Assembly: GCF_019925205.1 (NCBI RefSeq)
Contig: NC_083560.1
Span: 6,510,001-6,574,000, forward strand
Origin: Metopolophium dirhodum
Lineage: Eukaryota > Arthropoda > Insecta > Hemiptera > Aphididae
Length of the DNA stretch: 64,000 bases
Direction: 5' to 3'
A program made the translations under genes and the position numbers. Below, piece by piece: positions 1 to 12,893 of the stretch. Numbering within the stretch: the stretch's first letter is position 1; the number at the start of each line of letters is the position of its first letter. The notes beneath the pieces were generated by a model, which did not search any database, was not told where the DNA came from, and worked only from the letters and a program-made list of their open reading frames with translations.

Positions 1-28
1 TTTCAGTTGTGGCTCTGTTATATACGCG

Positions 29-2560
29 CCTATTGTAACTTTAAGGCGGTATGCGTTTACGATTTTCGAACTCAAAATATTATAATGTTTAATTTTCGAA
101 AACCCTATTGCACGCTTACCGCGGTACGCGCAGCTGTGAACGCCGAACAGCGGCCTACTGAAGTGTTATCGACTTTATAATAAACTAGCGCTTCAGTTTA
201 GACGGGGGAGACCCCCGGACCCCCCACCCCCTTATAACCTAACCTAACCATATTAGCTAAAAAAGGATACCAGTTTTGTAAACACAGTCGAATTATAAAA
301 ATCGCACTTATAATAATCGTGATTTTGATGGTCGGAGGTGATTTGGTGATAAACTCTTGATGTCCATGTCTATATTTGTTTAATATTTACTTAGATAAAT
401 ATGCATTTTTTTGTTTTGTGAATAATAAATTCAGTTACGGTGCGCGAGTCTCTGGACCCCCTCACTAATTTAATTTATCTTTACTGTTAAAATTAAATTA
501 ATATCTTTAAAAAATAGAAAAAAAATAAATTAATATAAATAATGCTGTAAACCATTTTGAAACTAATAATACAAAAAAAATTTTATGAACTTATAACAAA
601 CAGGAACGGAGTAGGAAAAAAATTCAAGCCAGGAAAATACATTTCCTCCGGGCCATTAAATATTATCATCACTAGAAATTTTATTTTACTTATGTATGTA
701 ATGTATTTTATATTTAAATGTATATAGGGAAATAATATTATAAAAATATTATGCATATAGGTATGTATATTTTATTGATAAAACTAACTTAATCATTAAA
801 ATTTAATAATCTTAAAATGTTTTTACATAATATAATATTTTAATAATATTTAATATTATGCTGAAATAAAATAAACACACCAACTTACAAACGACTAATA
901 AATTTAACTTAACTTGTTTTATTTATAGTAAAAATTTGTTTAATAATTTATTTTTTTCTACAGCGGAGTTAATTATTTCGTCATTGTTTAAGTTCGATTA
1001 GTATTTTTTTTCTCGATGGCCATGAACATGAAAGTGGTCATTGTTCATCGTACTCCTTAGTTGGTATTTGTATATACTTTATATACTTGTTTTTTATTTC
1101 GTATTTTTTTCGAATGAGTAGTTTATTACTTTACTATAGTCTATCATTTCAATTCTTAATAGTTAAATCGTCAGGCGTAATGAAAAAATAATTGCTGAAA
1201 TCTCAATATTTTAGTCATTACGGCGCTAATCGCCACGAAAGAACGACTGTTATTATTCATATTGTCGAATAATATTGATTATTGACCGTGATAATCGACG
1301 ATTATATACTTTTATACAATATGAATCGTGAATTATATTGCAAATTGTATTATTAGTGCCACTAATGTGGACACAAACTATTTAGGCACAGGTAGAAGCT
1401 GGCCAGCAGTGCGCCGCCAAATTATGTGAGTTCCTTTTTATATTTATATTATTATTATATCTATTATTGTATTGCTGATGAGCCAGAAGAGCTTTTTATT
1501 ATTATTAAATGATAATTAAACCGGGGTCTTCAGTTATTGTTTTCCAAAGTTTTCGATTTTACGTTTATGTGCTTACGCGCAACAAGTTAAATTAGTATTA
1601 ACGGACTAATTTTCATTAATAATATAATACAATGTTTTTGAAGCCGCTCAGATTAGAGATATAGTTAAGGTGGCCCGTTTAATAAGCATATATGTAGTAT
1701 ATTTAGGTCAGTGGTGCAGGATTTAACTGTCGTTTAGTCGGAAAATGTCAACGGGGCCCCCTCCTCAATTGTGTACTGAAACCTAACTAAATTATATAGT
1801 TGATTTTTTTTCTTCTAACTTCCCGTAGGTACCTCTCCAAAGCACTTTAATACTTATACAATATGCAATTATTATGAAGTAAAAATACTAACGTTTAATA
1901 ATTTTATTTACGTTATATAAAAAAAATTAAATGATTTCCTATTTAACCAATTTTTATCAATTGTACTTGTAACTTGTAAGTAACATTTCAAGGGGTTTCA
2001 TTTCTATATGATTAAGTATATTGAACATAATGATTAAAAGTCATTGGAAAAAAAATATTTATAACTTTAAATATATTACCTACAACTTATAAGCATTGGC
2101 GCAACTAGGGGGGTCTAGGGGGCTTAGCCCCCCTGACTTAAATTTAGTCCCCCATAAATATCCCTTATAATGGTTTAAATATAAGCCCCCTAAGGGTTAT
2201 TTTAGATAAATAGTTTTGTTAGCCCCCCCCCCCCAGAATTTTATCTCTAGTTGCACCTATGTGTACAGTTCAAGATGCGTGACTTTTAAAAAAGGATTCT
2301 TGTAATAAAAACTTTTCAACATGCAGAGACGTCTTGATCATGCAGTTTGTGCTTCACTGAACCGCTGAAAAAACTGGATTGGGTGTCATTCTAATAGGTA
2401 GTACTTGGTCTTGGTAATTACTAATCAGTGCCCAGTAGGGCCTTATAGTTTATATAAAAATGGATAGTTTGATGGCCAATTCATAATAAGCAACAAATAG
2501 ATACAACCACGTATATTACACTAAATAATCAACTTGTGAAGTTATAAACAGCTTTATGAC
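29..2560 (+). repeat. Block F, left copy (F1)
   Basis: This stretch matches 50470-53390 in inverted orientation over almost its whole length. The match starts at the CCTAT.GTAACTTTAAGG string here and ends at its complement near 53390. Sequence outside those points differs, so a real repeat boundary is seen. The left copy lacks about 345 bp that the right copy has around 51790-52140, and a smaller piece near 52920-52980. It carries a sub-block (about 1205-1720) that recurs at 15343-15850, 46150-47520 and 51300-51800. No coding potential was recognised. It is probably part of a multi-copy transposon; class unknown. Confidence 0.8.
2091..2266. mobile_element. Small TIR element with C/G-rich subtermini (MITE-like)
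   Basis: The left end reads CATTGGCGCAACTAG and the right end is the near-complement (CTAGTTGCACCTATG), with G-runs and C-runs inside, which can fold into a hairpin. A related copy lies at 7798-7957 and a partial one near 50767-50905, each inside a copy of the same larger block. No clear target-site duplication was seen. The form resembles hAT-type MITEs; the superfamily is inferred. Confidence 0.45.
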
Positions 2561-3845
2561 GAAAAAGGTGGGTAAGTGGATGTCGCTCTGTTGTATAGTA
2601 GGTTACAAGTGGGTCACTGTATAATGTATGGTATTAAATTTGAATTAAATGTTATAATATTATTTTATACGAAATACGATTCTGAGCGGTGACCGTTTGT
2701 TAGTGTGGATATCTTATATAATATATTTATACTGTTAAATGTTATTCATCATTATTAGTACGGTAGCCGGTTGAAAAAATATTATAAAATTACAACAAAA
2801 TAACTAAAATAGTTATTCTTGGCTTTTTAATATGTAATTTCATAAAAATTTAAACTTAAAATAACTATACATAAAACTGTGTTTATGTATTTATTTGATT
2901 TTTGATAACAGAATTAATGACTTATGTGGAACATTGTTTTAAAGTTTTAATCCTCAGCGATAAAAGTTGAACATTTTATAAATTTTTAACTACCTACTAA
3001 ATAATTTATTTGTAAATACTCTATTCGATTAATTTAGTCAAAATTCGAACTTTAAATGCTTTTAAAAAAAATTTTGCTAGTATATTTTTAATCTTTTTCA
3101 ACTGATATTGTAACAATATATATCAGGCGCCTTGTATTAAATGTTAACGCTTTTGGCCCAACAAATTAAACTTTATTGATATTCTTAAAAAAAACTAAAA
3201 AATTGAAATTTGAATTTGTCCTTAAACAGCTCACAACGAGTCAAAATATTTACATTGTATAGTGTATAGAAAATGCTAATATAAAAATTCAGTGAAATTT
3301 CATGTATTTATAGTTATTCGTTTTTGAATTACAACAAAATGAAAAAACCGTTACATAAGCAATCGAGTGAATATCCAATCTCGTAATAATATGAACCTAT
3401 GAGAAATCTTATATTACTTTTTCAAATCTTAGATTTAAAAAGAAAGTTTTTTAGGAATTTCTAATTCAGAATAATTAGCACATTTTCGTGCACTTTACGT
3501 ATATTTTGTCAACAATTGAACTTTAAATGCTTATAAAAATAAATTGTGACTTGATTTTTAATATTTTTCATCTGTCTTTGAAAAAATATATTAGGAGCCT
3601 TCTATTAGTTTTTCAATCTTTTTTACTCAAAAAATAATATTTTATTGATATTTATAGAATAAAAACTAAAAATATTTGAAACTGAAACAGCTCAAAATAT
3701 GTTGTGGTTCCTTTTAGAAAAGATACTGTTGAAGCACTATTACTGTCCTAAAAGGTGATGACAGCCACAAAAAAAAATTTTAAAAAAGAGAAAACAAACA
3801 CACATCATCAATACATTCATCGTTCCACTCAGAATCTAAAATAGT
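2555..3845 (+). repeat. Dispersed repeat Y, near-complete copy (Y1)
   Basis: The copy runs from a GGTGGGTAAGTGGATGTCGC block, through GATTCTGAGCGG near 2680, to CACTCAGAATCT near 3835. The last two are near reverse complements, so the body has TIR-like ends. Other copies or fragments occur at 7100-7515 (-), 9880-10380 (-), 19832-19935, 22415-22855, 41085-42345, 53760-55665 (-) and 57483-58625. It is AT-rich with no open frame of note. It is non-autonomous by appearance; superfamily not assigned. Confidence 0.7.
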
Positions 3846-4139
3846 TATATATATATTTAACTCTTGATCCGTGGTATTTTATTGTGTAAAGTTGTGGAAG
3901 AAATAAGCGCCAAAAATAGCGAGAATTTTTATAAAATCAAAATTTTTAAATAAACCCGCATGATTGATCCACCGATAATGAGCAAACAAAATAATATTAT
4001 GATAAATAATAAATATATATAAATGTATTAATCGTACGTCGTGTTTAAACGAGCTTTATTGTTGTCGGTGTGAATTATTTAAGGTCCGGGCCACTGTGGC
4101 ACAATAAATTAGGCGAACGTGGGTATCAGTGTAAATTTT
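3846..4139. other. AT-rich stretch, nothing recognised
   Basis: A short AT-rich interval between repeats Y1 and W1. I saw no coding frame, no repeat partner inside the window and no RNA gene. Confidence 0.5.
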
Positions 4140-5060
4140 ATATGAATAATATGTAAAATTTATATTATTTATATTTATCAATTTTATGAATCGCGAGTTT
4201 TCTGGTGGTGATCGGCCTTATTGATCGAGTGTAACCGGTCGTATGTTATTAAATAATTATTAATTTATTGTATTGTGCTTGTGTGCGTACGCCACGTAAG
4301 AATATTATTTGCTGTGTTGAGATTAGATAAATACATTTTTATCTAGATAAAAAAAAAAAAAGTTAACTTTTTAATACCTACTATAAAGTCTAACTTTTGA
4401 GAGTACAGCTTAGATACTACGTAGGAGTTCGGACTTCGATATTAAATAAACACCGGCCAGGGCCGGATCTAAGATTTTTAACACCTGTGGAAAATGAAAA
4501 TTATACGCCCATTTCAGGGGGATGACCAAAATTAGTATTTTTTATACGAAAAATCAAGCACACACACACAGTGTTGTGAGGACCAACCATTTACAAAGAC
4601 GATTTATATTGCGAAAATATACTTGATATAAATAAATTATTTACCACGAATAATTTAAGCGATTTTAACTTAAAAATGAAACATTTTCAACTTTAAACAA
4701 ATCAAGTAATAGTTTTAGAAGCACTTCTTAATGGTGTATTTAAAGCTAAAATCTGTGATCAATATTTCTAAGTTCCATGTCTAGAATAAATAATATTGAT
4801 AATAATGTAAAAGAACAATATTTAATTTACAACATAACAATATTCAACATTTTTAATATTTGTTATAATCAAAATCAATATGTACCTAGATTCGGAAAAA
4901 ATACAATGAAACGAAAATGTAATTATGTACTAAAAATTGTAATATAATGATTATAACATGATAAAGAAATTTTTAAAACCTTAAAAATACGCCAACGAAA
5001 ATTTTACGCCCAGGGATAAATCCCTGACTTCCCCCCCCCCCCCCCTACCAAAGTTCTGGC
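4140..5060 (+). repeat. Dispersed repeat W, copy 1
   Basis: The same sequence returns inverted at 9200-9775 and in direct orientation at 42346-42860 plus 45055-45172. A self-complementary core, CCGGCCAGGGCCGG, lies near 4453. The copy ends with an ACGCCCAGGGATAAATCCC string followed by a run of 15 C at 5031-5045. No coding potential was seen. Confidence 0.7.
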
Positions 5061-6879
5061 CCTGACACCGGCTATATGTTTAAATTAATGTTAGCAGTGA
5101 ACATTATTATTTATCTAGATGGATGAATTTTTTATATTAAGATAAAAGATAACTAAATAATTATCTATAAAATTTTTAGTTTAGATAAGGCTCAACACTG
5201 ATTATTTGTAATTTGTTCTCGGTTGTAAGATACATAATATTACGGGCTCGCCGCGATGTGAAATAAAAGTATAACTAAAATTTTGTATTTTATCCATAAA
5301 ATAAGAATATCTTTTTTGGCTATCCTCGGGGTGTAACCTACCCTACAAATGGTAAATAATGAAATTTAAGCTGGTATATTTCAGCTTTTTACGCTTATCC
5401 TTAGTAACGGGATCGATAAATTGCAAATAACAGAATTCCAACATAATATTTCATAAAATAAAATGAGTAGGTATATTCTTTAAATTGAAAATAAGAAAAG
5501 GCGGCAAAGTGGGTAAAGCTTTGCTATGCAGTAGCCAGTAGGTGTTAAATGGGTCGAGATATGGAAATTTTACCGTAAATTTACAGGTACATTTTAGGTA
5601 AATTTACGTAAGTGTACGTACATTTTTTAATACTGTATAATATTTGTATTTACTAAGTTTAATACGAACTCTAACCAATACAATACTCGTCCACTCCTTA
5701 CTACAAGTATTATATTTATATATATTATAATTTATAAATATGTCTTGTTACCTCCAAACGGGGGTACCAGGGGGTGCTTAGCACCTCCAACTTATATTAG
5801 TTATATTGGGATAAAAATATTAATTAAAGTAAATCAGAGATGATAGTGTTGAAAATTGTCTTGGTAATAATTATTTGCTGGGAGATCTCATGTGCATGAT
5901 ATAAATATAAGTAGGTATATAACTAGTTATATTTGTATCATGCATTGTGGAGATATGATATATGTCACTATAGCGTTGTTGTGCATATGAAAACAATTGA
6001 AATTAGTGGTCACTCGAATTTTAGAAAAAATAAAGAATATTTACTGGATAAAAAAATTATCGGTAAAATGTATCAGGTAAATTTACCGAGCTCCCGTCTC
6101 TAAGTGTGTCACTATATGAATGATTGTGTTCAATTTGAACTCAAGTGACTATAGGTCTGTTTGCCCATATTACTAAGTTACTATAATATATTTTATTATA
6201 TTATTATTGCTATTAAAGTAATTTATTCTACTATCTGTAATACGAAGGTTGAATCACATATTGAGATATTGAGGTTGAAAATATTGTATAAAATATAACA
6301 ATAAACAGGTACCCACAAATGATTTTTTTAAATCACAACAAAATAATTAACATTGTTATTCTTTGTTTAAATATTATATTTACTAGTCCAAACTTGAACT
6401 TATAATGAAAAATTAATTTATTAGGTACATTTTTTAGATTTTTGTTATAATTTAAAATACTTGTGAAAAACCTTGTTTTAAATTTTCAGTCCTCAGCTAT
6501 AAAAACCTAAGCAAATGGTGTATATTATGTATGTCCTATAACTTCTATTATACCGACTTAATGAGGAACATTGTATTTTTAAGTTTTTATTAAATATATT
6601 TTATCATATATATATATAATTAATTAAAATTATTATTAAGAATTTTTTTTACAAGTTTTATTTATAGAGACAATTTTAAAAGATTATAATAAATAAAAAT
6701 AAAAATATTTTCAATGATCGATACGTCGAATAATAAAATTTAAATTTCGAACAATATAGTTATAATTAAGGCTTAGTAGGTAAGTGACCATTTGTTTTTT
6801 TTTTTGGTGACTATATTTAAACTTGCACAAGGAATGCAAAAAACCTCTATATTTGAATGCTATTTTCCATATGTCGCAG
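5061..6879. other. AT-rich stretch with a degenerate Y fragment
   Basis: No open frame of interest. About 6255-6760 resembles the interior of repeat Y but is heavily diverged, and around 5500-5620 there is a weak echo of the Y leader followed by a small inverted motif (TACCGTAAATTTAC). Everything else is unassigned. Confidence 0.4.
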
Positions 6880-7100
6880 AGGCGGTTTGACATTTTTCAG
6901 TGGTTCAAGAATAGTTAATACCACCCACCCACCTACCAAAAAGTTATATTAAGTACAAAAACTTACCTAAAAATAGTACTTCTAATTGTATCGAAAAAAT
7001 CGTGTACACACTCAGTTGCTGCAGAGCAATCAACAACTACTGTTAAATTCAAAATTTTTGAGCTACACTATATGATACATATTGTATTGCATTTTTCTTT
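6880..7100 (+). repeat. Repeat X, copy 1
   Basis: A block starting GGTTCAAGAATAGTTAATACC recurs in the same orientation at 53420-53640 with only scattered differences. In both places it lies just upstream of an inverted copy of the Y/Z repeats, so X is probably part of the same composite repeat. Confidence 0.65.
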
Positions 7101-8540
7101 TTATTTTGGTAGACTAGAACTTTTATCGCTAAGGATTAAAACTTTAAAACAATGTTATTCATGTTAGCAAAAATATAAAAAATACATAAACACAGTTTTA
7201 TGTATAGTTATTTTAAGTTCAAATTTTTATAAAATTACATATTAAAAAACCAAGAATAACTATTTTAGTTATTTTGTTGAAATTTTATTATATTTATTCA
7301 ACCGGCTACTGTATTAATAATAATGAATAATATTTAACAGTATAAATATAATATATAAGATATCCACACTGACAAACCATCACCGCTCAGAATCGTATTT
7401 ATTATACAATAATATTATATAATTTAATTCAAATTTAATACCATCCATTATACAGTGACCCACTTGTTACCTACTATACAGCAGAGCGACATCCACTTAC
7501 CCACCTTTTTCGTCATGAAGCTGTTTATAACTTCACAAGTTGATTATTTAGTGTAGGTAATGTATGTGATTGTATCTATTCTTTGCTAATTATGAATTGG
7601 CCATCAAACTAACCATTTTTGTATTACCTATAAAGCCATACCGGGCACTGATTAGTAATTACCAAGACCAAGCACTGAAGTAACTACCTATTAGAATGAC
7701 ACCCAACCCAATTTTTTCGGTGGTTCAGTGAGCCTCTGCATGTTGAAATGTTTTTATTACAAGAATCCTTTTTTAAAAGTCACGCATCTTGAACTGTACA
7801 AATAATGCTCTAACTAGAGCTAAAATTCTGGGGGGGGGAGGGGGCTAACAAAACTATTTATATAAAATAACCCATAAGGGCGCTTATATTTATATCATTA
7901 AGGGATATTTGTGGGGGGCTAAGCCCCCCTAATCCCCTGTAGTTGCACCAATGCTTATAAAATGTAGGTAATATATTTAAAGTTGTAAATATTTTGTTTT
8001 CAATGACTTCTTATCATTATGTTCAATATACTTAATCATATAGAATAGAAACGTCTGGATATGTTACTTACAAGTTACAAATACAATTGATAAAAATTGG
8101 TTGAATAGGAAATCATTTGATTTTTTTCATATAACGAAAACAAAATTTTTAAACTTTAATATTTTCACTTCATAATAACTGCGTATCATATAGATATTAA
8201 AGTGCTTTGGAGAGGTACCTACGGAATTTTTTTTGAGAATTTTTACAACAAAAGTTTGTACATATTCCAGTTTGCAATATAAATTTTTTTTTGGTCAAAA
8301 TTTAAAAAAAATTAACTATATAATTTAGGTGGGCCTCAGTACACAATTTAGGAGGGGGGCTGTTGGCATTTTCCGACTAAACGACCGTTAAATCTTGCAC
8401 CACTGACCTATATATACTATAGTATACTTGTATAGGCGCTGCGTGTGGTAGTCAAGTAACGCGTTGCGCATAAGCACATAAACGTAAAATCTGGAAAACA
8501 ATAACTGAAGACACTGGTGTAACTATCATTTAATAATATA
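7101..8540 (-). repeat. Composite repeat Z/Y, inverted copy (Z2)
   Basis: This is an inverted counterpart of about 1560-3020: it contains the Y leader (7380-7515), the block around TTGGCCATCAAACTA (7595-7612), the small GGCGCAACTAG-type TIR element (7798-7957) and the sub-block with CGCGTTGCGCATAAGCACAT near 8460. Further inverted copies are at 50470-51300 and 55230-55925. No gene is present. Confidence 0.7.
7798..7957. mobile_element. Small TIR element, second copy
   Basis: Inverted relative of the element at 2091-2266, with the same CTAACTAGAG...CTGTAGTTGCACC termini and G/C runs. It sits inside a copy of block Z, so it was probably carried along with that block and not inserted separately. 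Confidence 0.4.
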
Positions 8541-9199
8541 TAGGTATTTTCACCTAATGGTATTTTATAATAGAGGACTTATATGGACCAGAATAAAATA
8601 TTTTGTTCGCTGTAATAATCAGTTACACCCAAGCACAATATTGGACGTATCTGGTTATTGCACAGGGGTTACTTTTAAAATAATAGTTTCCGGTAAATAA
8701 AATTCATACTATCGTTTAAGCATAAAAAATAGGTAAGGTACTAAGGTTAGATAACTAATTACTACTTGGCAATCTGTATCCAATAACTCTATCTGAATAT
8801 CACATAATATTCTTGTCTATATATTTTATCGTAAATACCTATCGTAATAATTCGTAGTCACAGTCGTGGATTAAACTCGTGAGGTGCGTTATTATACATA
8901 TTAAAAAGATTGATTTTATAATTAATTTTTTCGAATGCCAAAAGTGAAAACTTTAAACACTCAGAAAAGTGTTTAACGGGAGGCATTTGCCCCCGCTTGC
9001 GACAAAATTTAAAAGTATTTTGTGTACAATTTTTTATCGCATACAAATCATAGCCCTGATTATTAATATATGTATAATATCGATAACAATAATTTATTGG
9101 CCGACGTGTTCCAGGTGCCGATGGGAAAATAGTTAAAGGTAATTTTAAATATGTCACTCTAGCTGAGGAGGTTGTTTAAGTAAATCAAAATGTAAATTG
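8541..9199. other. Unassigned stretch with a 99-codon frame
   Basis: No repeat partner was found in the window. A minus-strand frame at 8858-9157 would give 99 residues with several Cys, His and Tyr residues (for example FKFCRKRGQMPPVKH). I recognise no domain. It could be a decayed zinc-finger or transposase fragment or plain chance; I do not call it a gene. Confidence 0.25.
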
Positions 9200-9775
9200 A
9201 TTTATAACGCCAACTTTTTTAAATTATTGTATACACGCACTACATAAGTGTAGATTTTGAAAGTACACCATTAAGAATTTCTTCTAAAACTATTACTTGA
9301 TTAGTTTAAAATTGAAAATGTTTCATTTTTAAGTTAGAATCGCTTAAATTATTCGCGGTAAATAATTTATTGGTCAAGTATATTGCGAAAGGCTTTGTAA
9401 ATGGTTAATCCTCACAATACTGAGTGAGTGTGCTTGATTTTTCGTATAAAAATACTAATTTTAGGTGTATTTTTTTCATTTTCCACAGGTGTTAAAAAGC
9501 TTAGATCCGGCCCTGGCCGGTGTTTATTTAATGTCGAAGTCCGAACTCTTAAGTAGTATCTAAGCTGTACTCTCAAAAGATAGACTTTATAGTAGGTATT
9601 AAAAAGAAAACATCTTTTTTTTATCTACATAAAAATGTATAATATATCTAATCCCAACACTGCAAATAATATTCTTACGTGGCGTACGCACACAAACACA
9701 ATACAATAAATTAATAATTATTAAATAACATACGACCGGTCAATGTCAGTGGTTCAATTGAACAATCATGCGGGT
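9200..9775 (-). repeat. Repeat W, inverted copy 2
   Basis: Reverse complement of part of 4150-4720, including the CCGGCCCTGGCCGG core near 9510 and the string TAATAATTATTAAATAACA near 9712. Shorter than copy 1, lacking the end that carries the poly-C run. Confidence 0.7.
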
Positions 9776-9879
9776 TTAGGTAATACATTTTCAACGTTTA
9801 TCGTCTAGGTTATTAGATTTAAAAGCAGTGCTTGAAATAGACCGGAACGCACCGGAATGCACCATATCATTTTCCAAAT

Positions 9880-10380
9880 ATTTTGAGCTGTTTACGGACA
9901 TTTAAAGTTTCCATTTTTCTATAAATATCAATAAAATTGTATTTCTGGGTAAAAAAGAGTGAAAATTTAATTCAAGGCTCCTGATATATCGTTAGCAGTT
10001 GAAAAATATTAAAAAAACATTGGCACAATCTTTTTTATAAGCATTTAATATTCGAATTTCGAAAAAATGTATCAAATTTAAAATGTAATAATTATTTTGT
10101 AGTTAAAAATGTATAAAATGTTCAACTTTTATAGCTAAGGATTGAAAATTTAAGACAAGGCTCCACGTAAATAGGTTATATATAAATTACTTTTTTACAA
10201 TAATATCATCAAATATACTTTGTAATATCTTAGGCTGACTGATCGTTTTCACTCAGAATCGTTTTTCTTATACAATGATATTATATCGTTGAATTCAAAT
10301 TTAACACCATCCATTACAGTGACCCAAGTGTAACCAACTGTACAGCAAAGCGACATCCCACCTTTTTTAATCTTAAAATA
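9880..10380 (-). repeat. Repeat Y, partial inverted copy (Y3)
   Basis: Matches the Y family in reverse, from the TTTTGAGCTGTTTACGGACA motif to the TGTACAGCAAAGCGACATCC leader at its right end. Much of the family body is missing. Non-coding. Confidence 0.65.
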
Positions 10381-10529
10381 ATTTTAATAACTCATATTAT
10401 TTGTATCTGTTTAACTAATTATATTGTATTGTAAAGTAAACACGAATATTAAAATAATTAAAATAATATTTTAATCCGCATATTAATTTTATAAGCGTTC
10501 CGGTTCGTACAATTTTCCATTTCGAGCAC

Positions 10530-10725
10530 TGATCACAAGAAATATGTAGATAGGTAATTTATCGTTAAACCACGTATAGAAAACTTCTCAGCTTTTATGG
10601 GTAAGTTATAACTTAACCTAACCCTTCCTTCGCGGCTTTATACCTATTTTGTAACATTTTGATTACATTTGCAGAACCCGTGACCAGTGGTGAATGACAA
10701 GAAATATGATAAGCATATTATATTA
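10530..10725 (-). repeat. Repeat V, copy 1
   Basis: Inverted counterpart of 15845-16040. Both contain the stretch around CCTTCCTTCGCGGCTTTATA (or its complement) and a tract near ATTTCTTGTCATTCACCACT. Only two copies are visible, facing each other across block C1. Confidence 0.65.
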
Positions 10726-10734
10726 GGTAGGTAT

Positions 10735-11170
10735 TGTAACGTCTCCTCTTCACCTGGGCTCTTACCCGTTCAAGTGTCGTTCTGTTTATATTAACGAGGT
10801 CTCGGAGACTCGACCTCGGCGTGTGATATTATTACTAGGGATCAGGGTTACCTTATGTGAAGCAAGCTAATGTATATATAAATATATCTGTTATTGAATA
10901 TTAATGTATTATTATTATCCACTACAAGTTACAACATCGAAAGTATACTTATAAATTATAACTCCGGGCTACCGATCGGGTCATGGTGTGTCGTGGGTGC
11001 CGATGTCCAAATGTGGGTTGACCTGGTCGTCCGCAGGTCCTCTTCAGGTCGTTGTCAGTCGAGTTCCTCGAGTTCCTCTATCGACCACCGACTATGACTC
11101 TTCATTCTTGACCATCCAACTATCAACCACTGACCATATTATATCGACTACCTCACCGTAGACTCTAACA
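10735..11170 (+). mobile_element. GC-richer block, possible LTR remnant and leader
   Basis: The first 199 bp start TGTAACGTC and end GTTACA (about 10933), an LTR-like pair of inverted termini. The following 240 bp are clearly richer in GC than the surroundings, with CTCGAG and TCGACC strings. No target duplication and no pol sequence were seen, and no second copy is present. The LTR reading is tentative. Confidence 0.25.
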
Positions 11171-11439
11171 TAACTAACTACCCGCATTTTTTTTTTTTAT
11201 ATATATGTATATTAGAAATAGTGTTTATTTTCATACAAATTACATTGAAGATGGTACATGAAATATATTATAAGGTTACAAAAACATTGCAAGTACTATG
11301 GTTAGTTAATTTTTTTTTTTTTTTTTATCACTATTATAATAAATGTTCATAATACATTAACTTTCGTTAAAATACGGAAAAGGGTACCTACTACAATTGT
11401 AAATTTGGCTTGGTGTGGCACGATGTCTAGCTTCAATCA
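11171..11439. other. AT-rich stretch, nothing recognised
   Basis: Contains two T-runs (about 11188 and 11312) and no coding frame or repeat partner in the window. Confidence 0.4.
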
Positions 11440-11702
11440 CTGATGTGCTCTATATGATGAATATGGAATATAGATCCTCATAAACGTTTTAAATTTTGAG
11501 CAAAGAAAAGGTATTGGTTTTACATTAGGTTATGTGTGCCTTTTAAAATATTGTTTGACTTATCAACCCCTTCCCTCTTTCCAAAGGTAAAATTGTGTAT
11601 ACCTATGCCACTCGACTATCTATATACTTATAACTTATCATATAAGTTGTTATTATAAGTTGTTGGTAAACCTAAACTACTTCATGGGTCATATTAATAT
11701 AA

Positions 11703-12893
11703 ACAAAATTCAAATAAATATAATAAAACTTATATTTTTTCTTCATTTCTTTTTTAAGCACCGACAACTATGGCTATTATTTTTTTGTTGGTGGTTACTG
11801 TTAGTTTTGAGCAACACGCCATCACGTGTATGTGGGGCGAGGATAATTGTACCTATTATTATTATATTTTTTAAATAACAATTTATTTTTGATTTTACGA
11901 TCACTACGATCTCTTAATGTTACTTTTTAGTAATAATAATATTTTTCAATTTTAAAATTAGTTTTTTCTTTATTTTTACGCCTAATACTCTACGAGACTC
12001 TAAAGGCTTATATTGAGTATAATATTATAATGTGCATGTTACAAGATAGCGTAAAAACTACAAAAGTTAAGTAAAGCCACCGATAAAATACGTATTATAA
12101 CTGTTATAACACGTATTATACCTAATTAAACGATAAACGTATGTATAATGTATATAGGTTATCGTATCGATATGTATATAGGTTGTATATAATATATAAA
12201 TATATATAAAAGGTATATAAAATACATTGTCGCAGTTTGAATACTGTATCTTATCGGTTTTGTCTTATGTCCCACATTGAATAAGTTAATTTTTTTCGCC
12301 GCAGTGAACATATTATAAACTTTTAGAAAAAAGGTTAATTTTGCCGCAGTTTACCATCTTTTTGTGTGCCCCTATAACCAATAATATACATATATTATCA
12401 TTACTAGTTGTAAAAATCTTCAGTAATTTATTTAACAGTAATCTTTATATTTAGTTATAAAAGTTCTAAGTGTATTATACACGCTGTTAAAATTTCCAGT
12501 TTGTAAAGCAAATTAGTGTAATTTTTTTGTTGTTATTATTGTGTATCAAATTAAACAATATTTTTATCCGACCATGGGAAAATGTACAGTCATAGGCGCA
12601 AATTGGGTTTGGGGGTCTGGAGGGGATTAGCCTCCTCTAGTTTTATTTAAGCCCCCCTAAGTTTTTAAATATATTCATTCATTAATCTAACTAATAAAAA
12701 AATTATCAAATTAAAAAAAAACTTAAATATGGGAGTTTTTAGCCAACTTAATAATTAGTGTGCCTACCGTATGTTGTCTAATAAGTGATAAGCAGGGCTC
12801 GGAACTTTATGCATTTGCATCTTTCTCAGGAAGCTGCATATTTCAAATCTGATTCAATACAAATTCCTTTCATGAACCATACTATTGAAATAC
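11703..12893. other. Segment present only in the left C copy
   Basis: The right-hand C copy jumps directly from the CATATTAAT string to TTTATGTTGCATATT near 49945, so this segment was either inserted here or deleted there. It includes AT-rich sequence and the left terminus of the TIR pair described at 12591. The 72-codon frame at 11660-11878 spans its edge and shows no recognisable domain. Confidence 0.6.
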
